NCBI GenBank assembly: GCA_015501055.1 | Contig: JADNYV010000528.1 | Coordinates: 1-23,557, forward strand | Direction: 5' to 3' | Length of the DNA: 23,557 nucleotides | Source of the DNA: Mucidula mucida | Taxonomy: Eukaryota; Basidiomycota; Agaricomycetes; Agaricales; Physalacriaceae | Part shown: piece by piece, positions 8,652 through 17,639 of the stretch | Position numbering within the stretch: the stretch's first letter is position 1 | Layout: the number at the start of each line of letters is the position of its first letter | Translations under genes and position numbers: made by a program | Notes under the pieces: model-generated | The model's database searches: none | The model's input: the letters and a program-made list of their open reading frames with translations, nothing else | Told to the model about the DNA's origin: nothing

Positions 8652-9517
8652 CTATGCAATCTGCATCAGATCCTGCAACACGATCAGTCCGCGGCACACA
8701 CAAATTAAGAGTGAACGGACCGCAAGAGACAGCGAAGCAAACCTCTCAGCCTCGACCGCGCCATTGAGAACGGCATCCCTCCATCGTGATGTATCCTTAT
8801 GTCGTAGCGCGACAAAGAGGGTACGAAAGCGGGCTTTGTATTCTGTGGTGGTTGCTTCATCATGTGTCTCAAAAACGGTCGCTTCGATGATAGTGGCGAG
8901 CGCGAGTATCTCCTCCGTCGCTAGTCAAGGATAATTAGGATGAAGATAATAATCAGAGGGTATGGAGGGCACCCATGTCCGAATCAAGCGCCAGCCCGTC
9001 GTACATCAGCTCAATGCATTTATCGCGGATTGGATCGTCCGTCACCTTGAGAGACGTGAGGTCCCTCTTTGCGGAACGCAGCGGTGGCTTGGCGGGGGGC
9101 GGTGGTGGTGGTGATGGCGGTTTCGCTACTGGTCGTGAGAATCACTGTGCAGACGCGTCGATGCTACGCGTACCAGTCTTGGCGTCTTCTATGTCCTGTT
9201 TCCATTTCTTGACGAGCTCCTTAGCTGCGTCTGCGACGGTCTGGATGGGGTATGAGCGTAGTCTGCCGACTGCCAATCCCGCGCTCGTTTGCTGATGTGA
9301 AATGGTGGGTCCACAAACGACAACGGATGCATTAGGCGGGAACTCACCCTCAGAAGAGATTCTTTCACGACGACACCGTTCCTTAGCGTATCTAATAGCG
9401 CGAGTAGGTCCTAACATTTGAATAAATGAGGGTAGAATGGACTTGAAGATAACGCACCGACTCTTCGGTGAGTTTTTGCAACTGTTTGACATGTCCTTTG
9501 AGTTCAGCAGTGTCCAT
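8652..9517 (-). CDS. DST1: TFIIS-like transcription elongation factor, lacking the zinc ribbon
   Basis: Six exons fit with agreeing phases: 9517-9458, 9410-9348, 9291-9174, 9128-8973, 8920-8721 and 8672-8652. The introns are 45-56 nt. They give 205 residues. Domain I (LW domain, about 1-80) starts MDTAELKGHVKQLQKLTEE and includes DLLALLDTLRNGVVVKESLL, LAVGRLRSYP and AAKELVKKWKQDIE. A Pro-rich linker (84-96) follows. Domain II (about 102-205) has VTDDPIRDKCIELMYDGLAL, EYKARFRTLFVALRHKD and AVLNGAVEAERFASLS. TFIIS binds stalled RNA polymerase II. Its domain III zinc ribbon, with the acidic hairpin that triggers RNA cleavage, is needed for rescue. Here the frame stops at TAG 8652-8654 just after domain II, whereas the family is about 300 residues with CxxC pairs and an RSADEP motif. 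None is visible in the next roughly 600 nt. It is either a truncated paralogue or a decaying gene. Confidence 0.85.
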
Positions 9518-9609
9518 TTCGGTTGATGGAGATCTGCAGGACTTGAGGATCAAAATGAGATGCCTTGGAGATGACGATACAGATAAATACGCGGCCGGCG
9601 AAAACCAGG

Positions 9610-9680
9610 GCATTAATGGGGTAGTGGTAACCTGGGTCGTTGCCATCGACCCGCCGGGGGTTCGATTCCCCCTTAATGCA
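9610..9680 (+). tRNA. tRNA-Gly(GCC), copy 2
   Basis: Identical over all 71 nt to the gene at 7367, with the same perfect acceptor, anticodon and T stems and anticodon GCC. The flanks differ on both sides, so only the tRNA itself is shared. The downstream T-run is weak (TTTT at about 9697). It lies head-to-head with the TFIIS-like gene, 92 bp from that ATG. Confidence 0.92.
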
Positions 9681-9989
9681 TTCGTGCGAACCCGAAATTT
9701 TGCCTAGATAGTCTACCGTATCAATACCGTTACTAACCGCAGTAAACCAGAGGTGTATCAAAACCTCAGGTTTACTTCACCACCCTATGATAGAGCTCGA
9801 CGGCCGCCCTCTCAGAGCTCGTCGTACGGCACCAGGATCCAGATATAGCCCACGCGATTGGTCGCATCGCATAATTTTCAAGTTCAAGTTGATCACATGA
9901 TGCAACTCTCATTTCTGCGGTCATCATCTCTCCGGGCAACTTTCTTCGTTTTATGATTCACCCTCATCAATGCGATGGTGACTGGTGTA

Positions 9990-12900
9990 ATCGCGAGCAT
10001 GGATGTTCATGTGACCTTTTATACGTGGACTGATGGGCTAACAGTCTTGGTCTGCTTGGATGTCGGCATATCAATTTTTGACACCGGGATGCTCTTGTCT
10101 CTGTGAGGTATCGCGCCCGACGCAAACCTCATTATGCTCCAGGTGCGCTCTTCTGCTGTCGTAAGGGCAAAGCGTTGATGATCTTGAAGTTCGACTCAAA
10201 ATGTGTCGTGGACTCAAGGATCGCAACCATACAAGTAAGATCGTGTCTCAAAGCTTTGCGTACGCGGGGCTGATGGCTCAGCTGTCTTGGTCTCCTTAGC
10301 TGATTGATTCGCAATTTTTGCCACCGCAATGTTTTTCGACCTGAAATCTCCTAGCCGTTACGCACGTTCCATTCCTCGTAGTTGAGAATTGATCTCGTTG
10401 TTTTTGGAGTTCACTTAAAAATCTATCATGCTATACGTGGAGTTTCCGCTTGCTCAAATAACGAATCTCACCATCCTGCAGCACATTCCGGTGATGTAAA
10501 GCACAGAACCCTTCTCTTTGCGTAGCACCGTGGACTAGCTGCTATGTGTCTGCCTTGCCTTCATGCGTCGTACCATTTTTTTTGTTGCGGAGTTCCACGG
10601 AGTGATTGAGCCTTCAATACAATCTGCTGCATCTCTCCATGGCACGAATATTGTATGTAGATCATCTCTCTCACACATTGGTGCAAGGGCCTCAGAGACG
10701 AACAGGTCCGTCATGATGATGCTCTCGACTGCCCTATCGTAGACTGATGGTCTAAGTGCTTCAGTCTCCTATTGGTCAAAGGCTCTCACTTTTTACATTC
10801 TTGTACCGCCAAGTTTTACATTCAACACAAGGCGCAGATTCTTGTCTCTGACGTGGCGCGACACTGGCGCCGTGATCTATCACACTCGCTTTCTGATTGC
10901 TGAGTTCCGTGGAGTGAGTTTTTCTTCTGCAACACAAGCTTAATGCACAATGCAGCTCTCCGGGGGACAACGTTGAAGATCTCTGATACAAGGGTGTAGA
11001 AGGCCTCGGAGACGAAAAGGTGCGTCACCAAATGCTCTCGAGTGGCCGTCTGATACGTGGACTGATGGTCCAACTGATTCAGCCTCCTCTGTGAGCTAGG
11101 ACCACACCGAATTTTTGTGAACCAGAACGCTCTCATCCCGCCGAGTAGCCCATGTTCCCGGTCGAGACGTAGCGCCGTGGTCCACACTTTCATAGCCAAT
11201 TGCTTTTTTGGGGTTTAGACTCGGAAATGTGTATCAGATCGCCGTGTACGACTCTCAGAGCTCTGAATGACGTCTTGAAGTTCGAACGTCGCTCTCCGCT
11301 CTTCACTGATGTGGAGGCTAGGATTCTCCTCCTCTACGTAGCTTCGTGGGCGAGTTGCTTCATTGCTACCTAGAGTTTCTAAACATCTCTTTTTCTTGGC
11401 TGACAAGTGTGTGCCGGCCTAATGTTCTCGTGCCATCTCACATCCAGCTCATATGCCCCAATTTGTCCATCTCCTTCACGCCGTCAAAGCTCGGATTCCT
11501 CCTCTTCTCGTGGCTACGTGTGTACTTGCAGAATCACGATAGAGGGCAATTTTTTTAATGCCACGGCCTCACGCTCGTTGTCAACAAGTTGAACCTACAA
11601 GTTTGTCATTCACTCTGTGGACTGGTAGTCCAACTGCTATAGTCTTCTATGTTGTGCTCAGGCATCAGTTTTTTTTGTCAACGAGGACTGTAGAGGACTC
11701 ATACTTGTACTCTCTAGACATACATGGCGACTACCAATGCACAGCCAGTTTTGTTTTGGTTCGACCATATGGCGAGGCTTTTCTGTTCGTGGATAGGCCC
11801 TCTGTGGCTCAACTGCTCTGGGTCTCCTCCGAAGCCAGGGTGAAATGTTTTCCAATCGACGTCTTTTTGCTCCCATCGAGTTCTCTTGCAAGTCGGCACG
11901 CCTCTTGCTTTCAACGCTGGTGATTCTCCTCCTCCAGGTAGCGCGCTACACAGAAGGTAAGTTTCCGAGTTCATTGTGTAGCATTCATGGCAGAGCGCCG
12001 CCGCCGCCGTTTTGGTTTGAACAAAGAAAAGAGGGTGTCGTACGTGTTTCAGAGCAGACTTGTACGTAGACCCGTGGCCTAAGTGGTTTGGGTCGCTCAT
12101 TCATAAAAAATGCTGTTCTTTTCTTTGCCGTTGTGCTCTACTTCAAGCGACTGACTATACTAATACTGCGGCCACGATTCGTTTTAGCGACAGTTGTTCA
12201 TCTAATGTGTAATTAGCTGCTAGGTGTCTATCTAAGACCCAAGTGGCGTAAAATGGTTTCCCCCAATCCTCACTGGCATCTCCTCTTGATGCGAGAACCA
12301 TTCCACTTCACGCTGCTAGTAACTTGCCACCTCGCGTTTAATGCCGGTACACTGCTCTGCTCGTTTGGATGGCAGTTCCTCGTCTAAGCTGTAGCACGAT
12401 AGATTAGCTGCTATGTGTCTTTATACATGACGTGCTGTGACATTGTTTTGATTCCCTTGCCTCAGGTGCGGGACTTGGGGTCTCCTCTCAACAATCAACC
12501 ACTTCATTTGGCGCTCTCCTTCCCGCGACGATTCCTGCACCTCACTTTTAATGGCAGTACACTGTGACAGTCCCTCGTAGCACCATAGTTTAGCTGCTAT
12601 GCGTCTACATATGTAGGCAAGTTATTGGCGCCCACCGGGGACTGTTTTTATTGCCTGGTTCGGGAGTCGGGACTCCTCTCAACCATCACATATGGAGACT
12701 ACGTTCTTATTGACACTAAAACAACGCAGATGCTACTAGTGTTTACTAATACTGCCAGGGTGCTCTTTTGGGTGATAGTTCCTGTAGCACAATAGTTTAA
12801 CTGCCATGTGTCTATCTCGATGGTGGGACACGTATTTTAGCAGTGTTTTGATTCTCTGAGCGCCGCCGCTTCATTCATCATGTCGAGTGCCCTCTCAACA

Positions 12901-13060
12901 ATCAAGTTCGCATGCGACAACTAGCACTCTCCTTCACGTGGCGAGCCTTGCACAGGCTCATGTAACGCCGCCACATTACTTCCTCTCGGTTTGACAAACA
13001 GCAACAGCTCCTCGTGAAACACATAGCACTCTATAGAGGAGCTGCTATATCAGCATGGAT
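9990..13060 (+). repeat. Degenerate tandem array with an A-box-like motif in every unit
   Basis: About 13 diverged units of roughly 180-320 bp, all in the same orientation. Each carries a core matching TRGYNNARNNG, the Pol III A-box consensus. Exact matches start at 10274, 10748, 11066, 11626, 11805, 12075, 12586 and 12793. Single-mismatch versions start at 10034, 10531, 11347, 12400 and 13034. In the left part the core is preceded by CGTGGACTGA and followed by a YTTNRGTCTCC-like block. In the right part (about 12190-13050) units of about 190-205 bp share GTAGCACNATAGNTTAGCTGCTATGTGTCT-like text plus CCTCTCAACAATCA. A longer match joins about 10590-10738 to about 10905-11053. No clear B box sits at tRNA spacing. 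No protein-coding signal was seen, and the short ORFs here are not credible. Confidence 0.7.
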
Positions 13061-13121
13061 GTTTTAATTCCATCCATCATCTCCTCTAATCTGTGATTAA
13101 CGACCGAGGCAGGTTTTGTAG

Positions 13122-13217
13122 GTCGGTATCGATTAGGGGTTAAATCACCTCGTTGTGGTCAGCTTTCGCATCAAAAGATGCTCCGAGGAGCCACTGGTTC
13201 GATTCCAGTTACCGACA
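13122..13217 (+). tRNA. tRNA-His(GTG) with a 24-nt intron
   Basis: A perfect cloverleaf. Acceptor GTCGGTA/TACCGAC, D stem GATT/AATC, anticodon stem CCTCG/CGAGG and T stem ACTGG/CCAGT with TTCGATT all pair without mismatch. The anticodon region reads TT-GTG-G, then a 24-nt insert, then base 38. This places the intron at the canonical 37/38 position and gives anticodon GTG with U33 and G37. The intron contains its own small hairpin (GCATC-AAAA-GATGC). The discriminator is A, and a G precedes position 1 in the genome, as befits the G-1 of histidine tRNAs. The T-run at 13235-13242 is a strong Pol III terminator. The gene sits at the right edge of the A-box-like array. Confidence 0.85.
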
Positions 13218-13234
13218 CTTTGTCAGTATATCGC

Positions 13235-13242
13235 TTTTTTTT
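13235..13242 (+). terminator. Pol III terminator of tRNA-His
   Basis: A run of eight T residues 18 nt downstream of the tRNA-His discriminator base. Confidence 0.7.
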
Positions 13243-13249
13243 CTTCATG

Positions 13250-14440
13250 AATGCCACAGCAACGTTTCGGCGGTGAATCTTCTGTGTAAAAGAGGCCGCA
13301 CATGAGCGAACAGGAACTTTGGTGCGTGAATGAACATTGATGTATTATAGCAGTGTGGCCGTTGAGTTCTAACATAGCGACTAATTAGTCTTCGAGCTCT
13401 TCTCCACACGCCTCAATCACCTCCTGGCGCCCGGAGGTATCGCTCCCTCTGAGATTGACCCCGACGGATCAACGAGCCGACGACCTCAGTTTGGGGGGGG
13501 TGCTGATTGCACCACAGGTCCACATCGAGCGCTAATATCCTCGTGCTTGGTGCCTTCATCGCGCGCTACTTGTGATCTCGCCTCCTCTGCTAATTTGACA
13601 CGTTACGCGTAGTACCGCGGAACCATATGAATTTGACCTCGAAGATAGACTTTTGTCGCAGTGAGTTTGATACGCCACACGTTTCAACTTTGCAAGTGAC
13701 CGTGTATTAGCGAAGATCAGACGTCAATTGCGCGCCGAAACGGACTAGCATACGAGCGCCGACGATGAAATTCTTCGGGTTGACAAGAGAGATTAGGGTT
13801 CGTCGCGTGTGTTTCGAAGCGTGCGCCGCACGTTTGCTACTTGACATTCTTGCAGAGAGAACGTCCGTCGGTCAACGAATTTGGAGTTGCCTTCAAGTTT
13901 GGATCAACGGTGTGCATTGACAGACGTGAACACTTGACGCGTCAATGGGACTAGCGTCGCGGAGGTACTCGGTAAGATGCGTCGAGTGTGGGTCACCACC
14001 AGGTGGAGAGCAGCGTGGGTAAGATTGCAGCGAGTATAGATGATTAATAGACGTCTGCGTGATGTGGTGATAAGCGTTGCAATGGGATGGCGAAGCACGT
14101 CAGCTAGGCGATTGGAAGATAGCAGCATGGTTAGCAGGCTGGGATTTAGTCATGGGTGAGGGTGGGCACGTAGAATAGACCCAGATGGACGCGATGTGTC
14201 TCGATGGTTGTGATGATAGAGCGGTCGTGCGCACTGTAGATGCGTTTCAGCGTCATCAAAGTTGTGGTTCTGAGAACCCTCTCACTCCTAGCCATGCTGC
14301 TCAACCGCGCTGATCAGGCAGCCTAATGGGATCGAGTTTGAAGGTAGCGCAAGGATGTTTCAGAGATTCGGACGGACGGACGGAGGACCGGAACAAGTAC
14401 AGATTTCGACACGGACTAATGTTACAGAAAGCAGAATAAA
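13250..14440. other. Intergenic, no gene recognised
   Basis: About 1.2 kb without a supported gene. It has one G run (TTTGGGGGGGG, 13491-13500) and scattered short ORFs (for example 13904-14128 minus, 74 codons) of unconvincing composition. The right end should hold the 3' UTR of the Zn2Cys6 gene. Confidence 0.5.
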
Positions 14441-15072
14441 CTAGACCAAGGCCTCTCCGACAGTGAAATGGACGTGATCTCCCTCGCCGAGAGTGAGCCT
14501 GACGGGCAGCCTGGGGTCGATCCTCACAGGCGCACTGCTCCCTACGTAGAAGTCACCCCTCTGAAACCCACGAGTGATGGCATTTGTCTCTTCCTCTGTG
14601 AGATTCCTCGGCCGCTTTGCGGGGCGAAACGTGCTCGAGGAAGCGCCTGTGAACGCACCATTGTAGTCGTAGTACTGGGTGGTGTGGGTGTTGGCGGGCG
14701 GAGCGGGGGTGCTGTAGGATGGCGGGGGTGCCGGGGCGGGTGCGGAGGAGAGAAAGGTTGTTTGGGAGGGATCGACTGTGGTGGACGTGGGAGCGGCGGA
14801 GGATGGGGTGGAGGGAGGATGGGACGGATGGTCTGGATCAGGGTAAGCGCAGGATGGGCCGAGGCCGCGCTTGAGGCAGGACTGGCATGGAAGGACCTCT
14901 GAGCATCGAGTCTTGCCGGTGTGGCAGGCGACGCAGGCGCGGCGGACAGAGGGAGCTTTGGCTGCAAGTTTTCAGGAAAAGAACAAAAGCAATTTTGAAT
15001 GAAAAACGAACGTTTGCGCTCGGACTGTGGCTGTGGATCGAGGTTGTTGTTGTCTGGAGGAATGGCCGACAT
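14441..15072 (-). CDS. Zn2Cys6 (GAL4-type) DNA-binding protein
   Basis: Two exons, 15072-15012 and 14961-14441, are joined by a 50-nt intron (GTTCGT...TTGCAG, phase 1), giving 193 residues. The start is MSAIPPDNNNLDPQPQSERK. Residues 27-58 form the binuclear zinc cluster RRACVACHTGKTRCSE...PCQSCLKRG...C with cysteines C30, C33, C40, C46, C49 and C58 (spacing 2-6-5-2-8), the fungal C6 pattern. A Ser/Thr/Pro-rich middle follows. A basic patch (FRPAKRPRNLTEEE) precedes a C-terminal block (GFQRGDFYVG, then IDPRLPVRLTLGEGDHVHF) that looks structured and may be a conserved domain. It lacks the large fungal middle homology region and a long coiled coil, so it is a small family member. It shares a 124-bp divergent promoter with the bHLH gene. 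The true frame is masked by a longer Pro-rich shadow frame. Target genes are unknown. Confidence 0.87.
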
Positions 15073-15128
15073 TCCGGGGCTGATTCGGACGGCGGTGGTG
15101 GTCGGTGGGGAAGGTGTGCCGGCGATAT

Positions 15129-15165
15129 CCGGCCCCAGGTTATATAAGTGGACACCTGGGGCCGG
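15129..15165 (+). promoter_or_regulatory. TATA box inside a 12-bp perfect inverted repeat, divergent promoter
   Basis: The arms CCGGCCCCAGGT (15129-15140) and ACCTGGGGCCGG (15154-15165) are perfect inverted repeats. They enclose TATATAA (15141-15147), which lies 50 nt before the bHLH ATG. The site falls within the 124 bp between the two divergent ATGs. Each arm end carries a CCG/CGG triplet, the half-site type favoured by Zn2Cys6 dimers. Binding by either neighbour is inference. Confidence 0.6.
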
Positions 15166-15196
15166 CTACCAGTCCTGGCTACTGACCACCACGACG

Positions 15197-15835
15197 ATGG
15201 ACCATAACCCGTACAATCACCATCATCATCACCACCACCAGCATTATGCCTATCCACTCCCGCCGCCGCCGCTGCCACCGAGTGCAGAGCTATTCGCACC
15301 AGAGGAGACTACAGACCTCTTTGGCTTTCTTGACCAGTTCGGCGGTGGTGAACCGCTAGAATATCCAGCCAATTTCTGGGACCCGGCTCCATTTGACTGG
15401 AGCGTACCAACACCACGGCACCCTCCTACTCCCAAGAGTGCCCCAGCAGACGTCTACCATCAATCATATCATCCACCCTTACCTCCTCCGCCCATGTCTG
15501 CCCCTCTTCCTCCTCCTCCCCCCCAGCAGCAGCAACAACCCACACCGAGTACGACGCCCCGTACCGCATCCAAACCACTCCTATCTACGCCACAGAAACG
15601 CCTCAACCACATACTCTCTGAACAGAAACGGCGTAATGCCATCCGTGACGGATACGCTCAGCTCATCGCACTCCTCGGTGATCCCTCTTCAGCAATGCCT
15701 ACTCGCGGCCGTCCAAAAGGCCGCGGAAAGAACACAAAGGGCAAGAGCGGCGTCCTCTTTCGTGCAGTAGAGTACATCCACTGGCTAGAAGAGGGACGTG
15801 ACGCTCTTCGCCAGGAGGTAGAGAGCAGGAGGTAG
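15197..15835 (+). CDS. bHLH transcription factor with an AT-hook-like loop
   Basis: A single exon of 212 residues. The N-terminus is His-rich (seven His at 8-14) and Pro-rich, with a short acidic/hydrophobic stretch (EETTDLFGFLDQFGG, about 37-51) that could activate transcription, then Gln/Pro runs. The bHLH covers about 133-208: basic region TPQKRLNHILSEQKRRNAIR with H138, E142 and R146 (the H-E-R triad that reads E-boxes), helix 1 DGYAQLIALL, a long loop, and helix 2 GVLFRAVEYIHWLEEGRDAL. The loop holds TRGRPKGRGK (169-178), whose RGRP core is an AT-hook. A helix after helix 2 is short, with no leucine zipper. This resembles the Ino4-like bHLH proteins common in Agaricomycetes. ATG 15197 was chosen because it follows the TATA box by 50 nt; the frame also runs open further upstream. 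A decayed copy of its 3' end is at 18325-18442. Confidence 0.9.
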   Translation: MDHNPYNHHHHHHHQHYAYPLPPPPLPPSAELFAPEETTDLFGFLDQFGGGEPLEYPANFWDPAPFDWSVPTPRHPPTPKSAPADVYHQSYHPPLPPPPMSAPLPPPPPQQQQQPTPSTTPRTASKPLLSTPQKRLNHILSEQKRRNAIRDGYAQLIALLGDPSSAMPTRGRPKGRGKNTKGKSGVLFRAVEYIHWLEEGRDALRQEVESRR

Positions 15836-15839
15836 CCAT

Positions 15840-16400
15840 ACGCGTTTTTCACATGGCAGACGCGTTCCGCGGATCACTGTTTCACATTTCCCCCTCGACC
15901 AAAGTACGTTATTCTTATCGCTATACCCGTGTAGAATTATAAAGAGCAACTTGTATCAGCACATTGGACACAACACACGACGAACGTAACATAGTTGAGA
16001 TGTACATTGATCTGGAATTTCCTGAACTAGTCGATACACTAAAACAGTCTGGAGCTAGCTATTCCACGTATGCCTCGCAGCGTCACCCCCGCGCTCCGTG
16101 TCAGTCGACAGCATCAAAAGCAACCTGAGAAGCTTCCAGCATAAGTATCAGGCGGAGACGATCCCGATTCGCCAAACGCCCACGGGAGAGATGAGCTGAA
16201 CCAAGTCGACATTCAAAGAAGCACAACGGAGGCGCCTGCACGTAAGCATACGCTGACCAACAAGGGTCAAGAAAAACTGTGGCGTCAGACCAAGAATACA
16301 CGGGAGGTAAGTCTTCGTCAAAAAAAATTCCAGATAAGAAGCCAGCAAAAAAGGCCATCAATGGTTCACGATATCAGAGCACCTAGCTAGTGAGCTATGA
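15840..16400. other. bHLH 3' flank and repeat-derived sequence
   Basis: The first about 60 bp match the decayed copy at 18387-18442. The rest holds no gene. From about 16230 there is text (GGCGTCAGACC, then GGGAGGTAAGTCTTCGTC) that recurs in diverged form at about 16816-16880, so it belongs to the repeat zone. Confidence 0.5.
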
Positions 16401-16404
16401 GTCT

Positions 16405-16760
16405 CCGAGTGGAGGTTAGCTAGACGTAAGTACTTGACAAAGAAAATGGGAGGACCTCGACACCAGATGATACTGAGAGTACGAGTGTTGTTGAAATAAA
16501 GTCGGCGGACAACGGACTCAGACGTGCTTGACATGATATGCAAAGCAGATAAGAAAAACAAAGATTTCTGCCAGACAATTGGGCGACGACGAAGCTTCGA
16601 GGAATACCCACTCTGTTAAAGGAGCAAACAACAGAACAGAGATCCTCTAGCAGAATTTGATGACGCGAACGCCGGATGATCGTCAAAAAAGTATTTCAAC
16701 GGCACCCAAATGTGCAGCAGTCCCGTCCAGCAGCTGAACCACGAGTCCGCCATTGCACGT
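16405..16760 (-). repeat. SINE-like repeat, copy 1
   Basis: Read on the minus strand it begins ACGTGCAATGGCGGACTCG, then TGGTTCAGCTG (16731-16741), an exact A-box match with a tRNA-like D arm (GTTC...GGAC). The body includes GAGGATCTCTGTTCTG (about 16633-16650) and ends CAAGTACTTACGTCTAGCTA then CCTCCACTC. It aligns end to end, with gaps, to the copy at 17184-17480. No coding signal. Confidence 0.6.
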
Positions 16761-17183
16761 CCCCAGGGAAGAGACGAGCAAGAACACAAGTCAGAGAGAT
16801 ACACGTAAACCTAAACTGGCGTCAGACATTGACACAAGACAGACAAAACTTGACCTGTCGGGAGGAACTTTTCCTTCTGTCAAAAAATGCCTACCAATTC
16901 CCACATATCAGATGAAGGCCGCTTTCTCGCTGGACCACGCATCCGCGTGAAAGGCAGCAATAAGAAAGCCCTTGTGCACGTTCTGGGCAAAGGAGCCCGC
17001 ACAACAAGTCAAAAAGAATGGTTGCCACAGGGGGGTTATCAGAAAGTTCAAGACACTGGTGCGACCGGTGCGTCAAACGCCCACAACAGAATACTATGCG
17101 CATCATGACTCAACAACAGACTGCACGTTGAACTGAATTGACACCCCCGGCGGCGGCCGTCATGTCTTCGGGCTACGTACGCC
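16761..17183. other. Repeat-zone spacer, no gene
   Basis: Short ORFs on both strands only. It contains a diverged copy of the 16230-16330 text, indicating a higher-order repeat of about 600-700 bp. Confidence 0.4.
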
Positions 17184-17480
17184 TGAGTGGAGGTTAGCTA
17201 GTACTTGACAAAGGAAAGTGGGAGGACGGACGGACGAGTCACGGGTGTTCTTGAAAAGAGGTGGCGAACCAGAAGAGAAAACCCAACATTTCATCTACCA
17301 CAATTGTGGTGATGACGAAGCTTGCCAGACAAGGGATTCACATACTATTGAAGAAACAAACGACAGAACAGAGATCCTCGAGCAGAACTGCTTGATGACG
17401 CGGACGCGGACGACTTGTTGAAAAAGTTTGCAAATCAGGAATGATCCACCAGCAGCTGAACACGAGTCCGCATTCCACGT
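17184..17480 (-). repeat. SINE-like repeat, copy 2
   Basis: Same start (ACGTGGAATGCGGACTCGTG) and same end (CAAGTACTAGCTAACCTCCA) as copy 1, with the shared GAGGATCTCTGTTCTG block at about 17363-17380. One base is missing in the A box. GGATCATTCC about 20-30 nt downstream could be a worn B box. Confidence 0.6.
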
Positions 17481-17639
17481 AGGCCGAAAAAAGCGAGGGA
17501 GATGATCAGCACAGTTTGATAAGTTCAGACACTTTTTTTCTGTCACGGCCAAAAAAAAACTGCACGTGTCCATACGAGAAGAACGCAAGAGCATACCAGA
17601 GAGCAAAGTCAAAGCGATGAGGTGCGACAACAAAACGTC

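Noticed and set aside
8043..8934. A + strand gene: frame from 8043, intron GTGAGC...CTAACCAATTCTAG, then the ORF at 8356-8934 (EVTYYSAVECKSEIF...)
   Set aside because: The intron borders look good and residues 1-95 look protein-like. But the first exon has no ATG and is preceded by an in-frame stop, no family is recognisable, and the second half is antisense to TFIIS exon 5.
11558..12100. ORFs of 120-128 codons on both strands within the array
   Set aside because: They span several repeat units, have no recognisable domain, and the opposite strand is equally open. They are chance frames in repeat DNA.
13122..13217. Reading the tRNA at 13122 as tRNA-Pro(TGG)
   Set aside because: Shifting the anticodon by one would put G at position 33. 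With the perfect stems the anticodon must be GTG.
14542..15072. A long Pro-rich minus-strand ORF (MSAIPPDNNN...RLDAQRSFHA)
   Set aside because: It shares the true start but reads through the intron and leaves the coding frame. The spliced frame gives the complete Zn2Cys6 cluster.
14999..15196. An upstream extension of the bHLH frame from ATG 14999
   Set aside because: It would run through the TATA box and inverted repeat and overlap the divergent gene. ATG 15197 fits the promoter.
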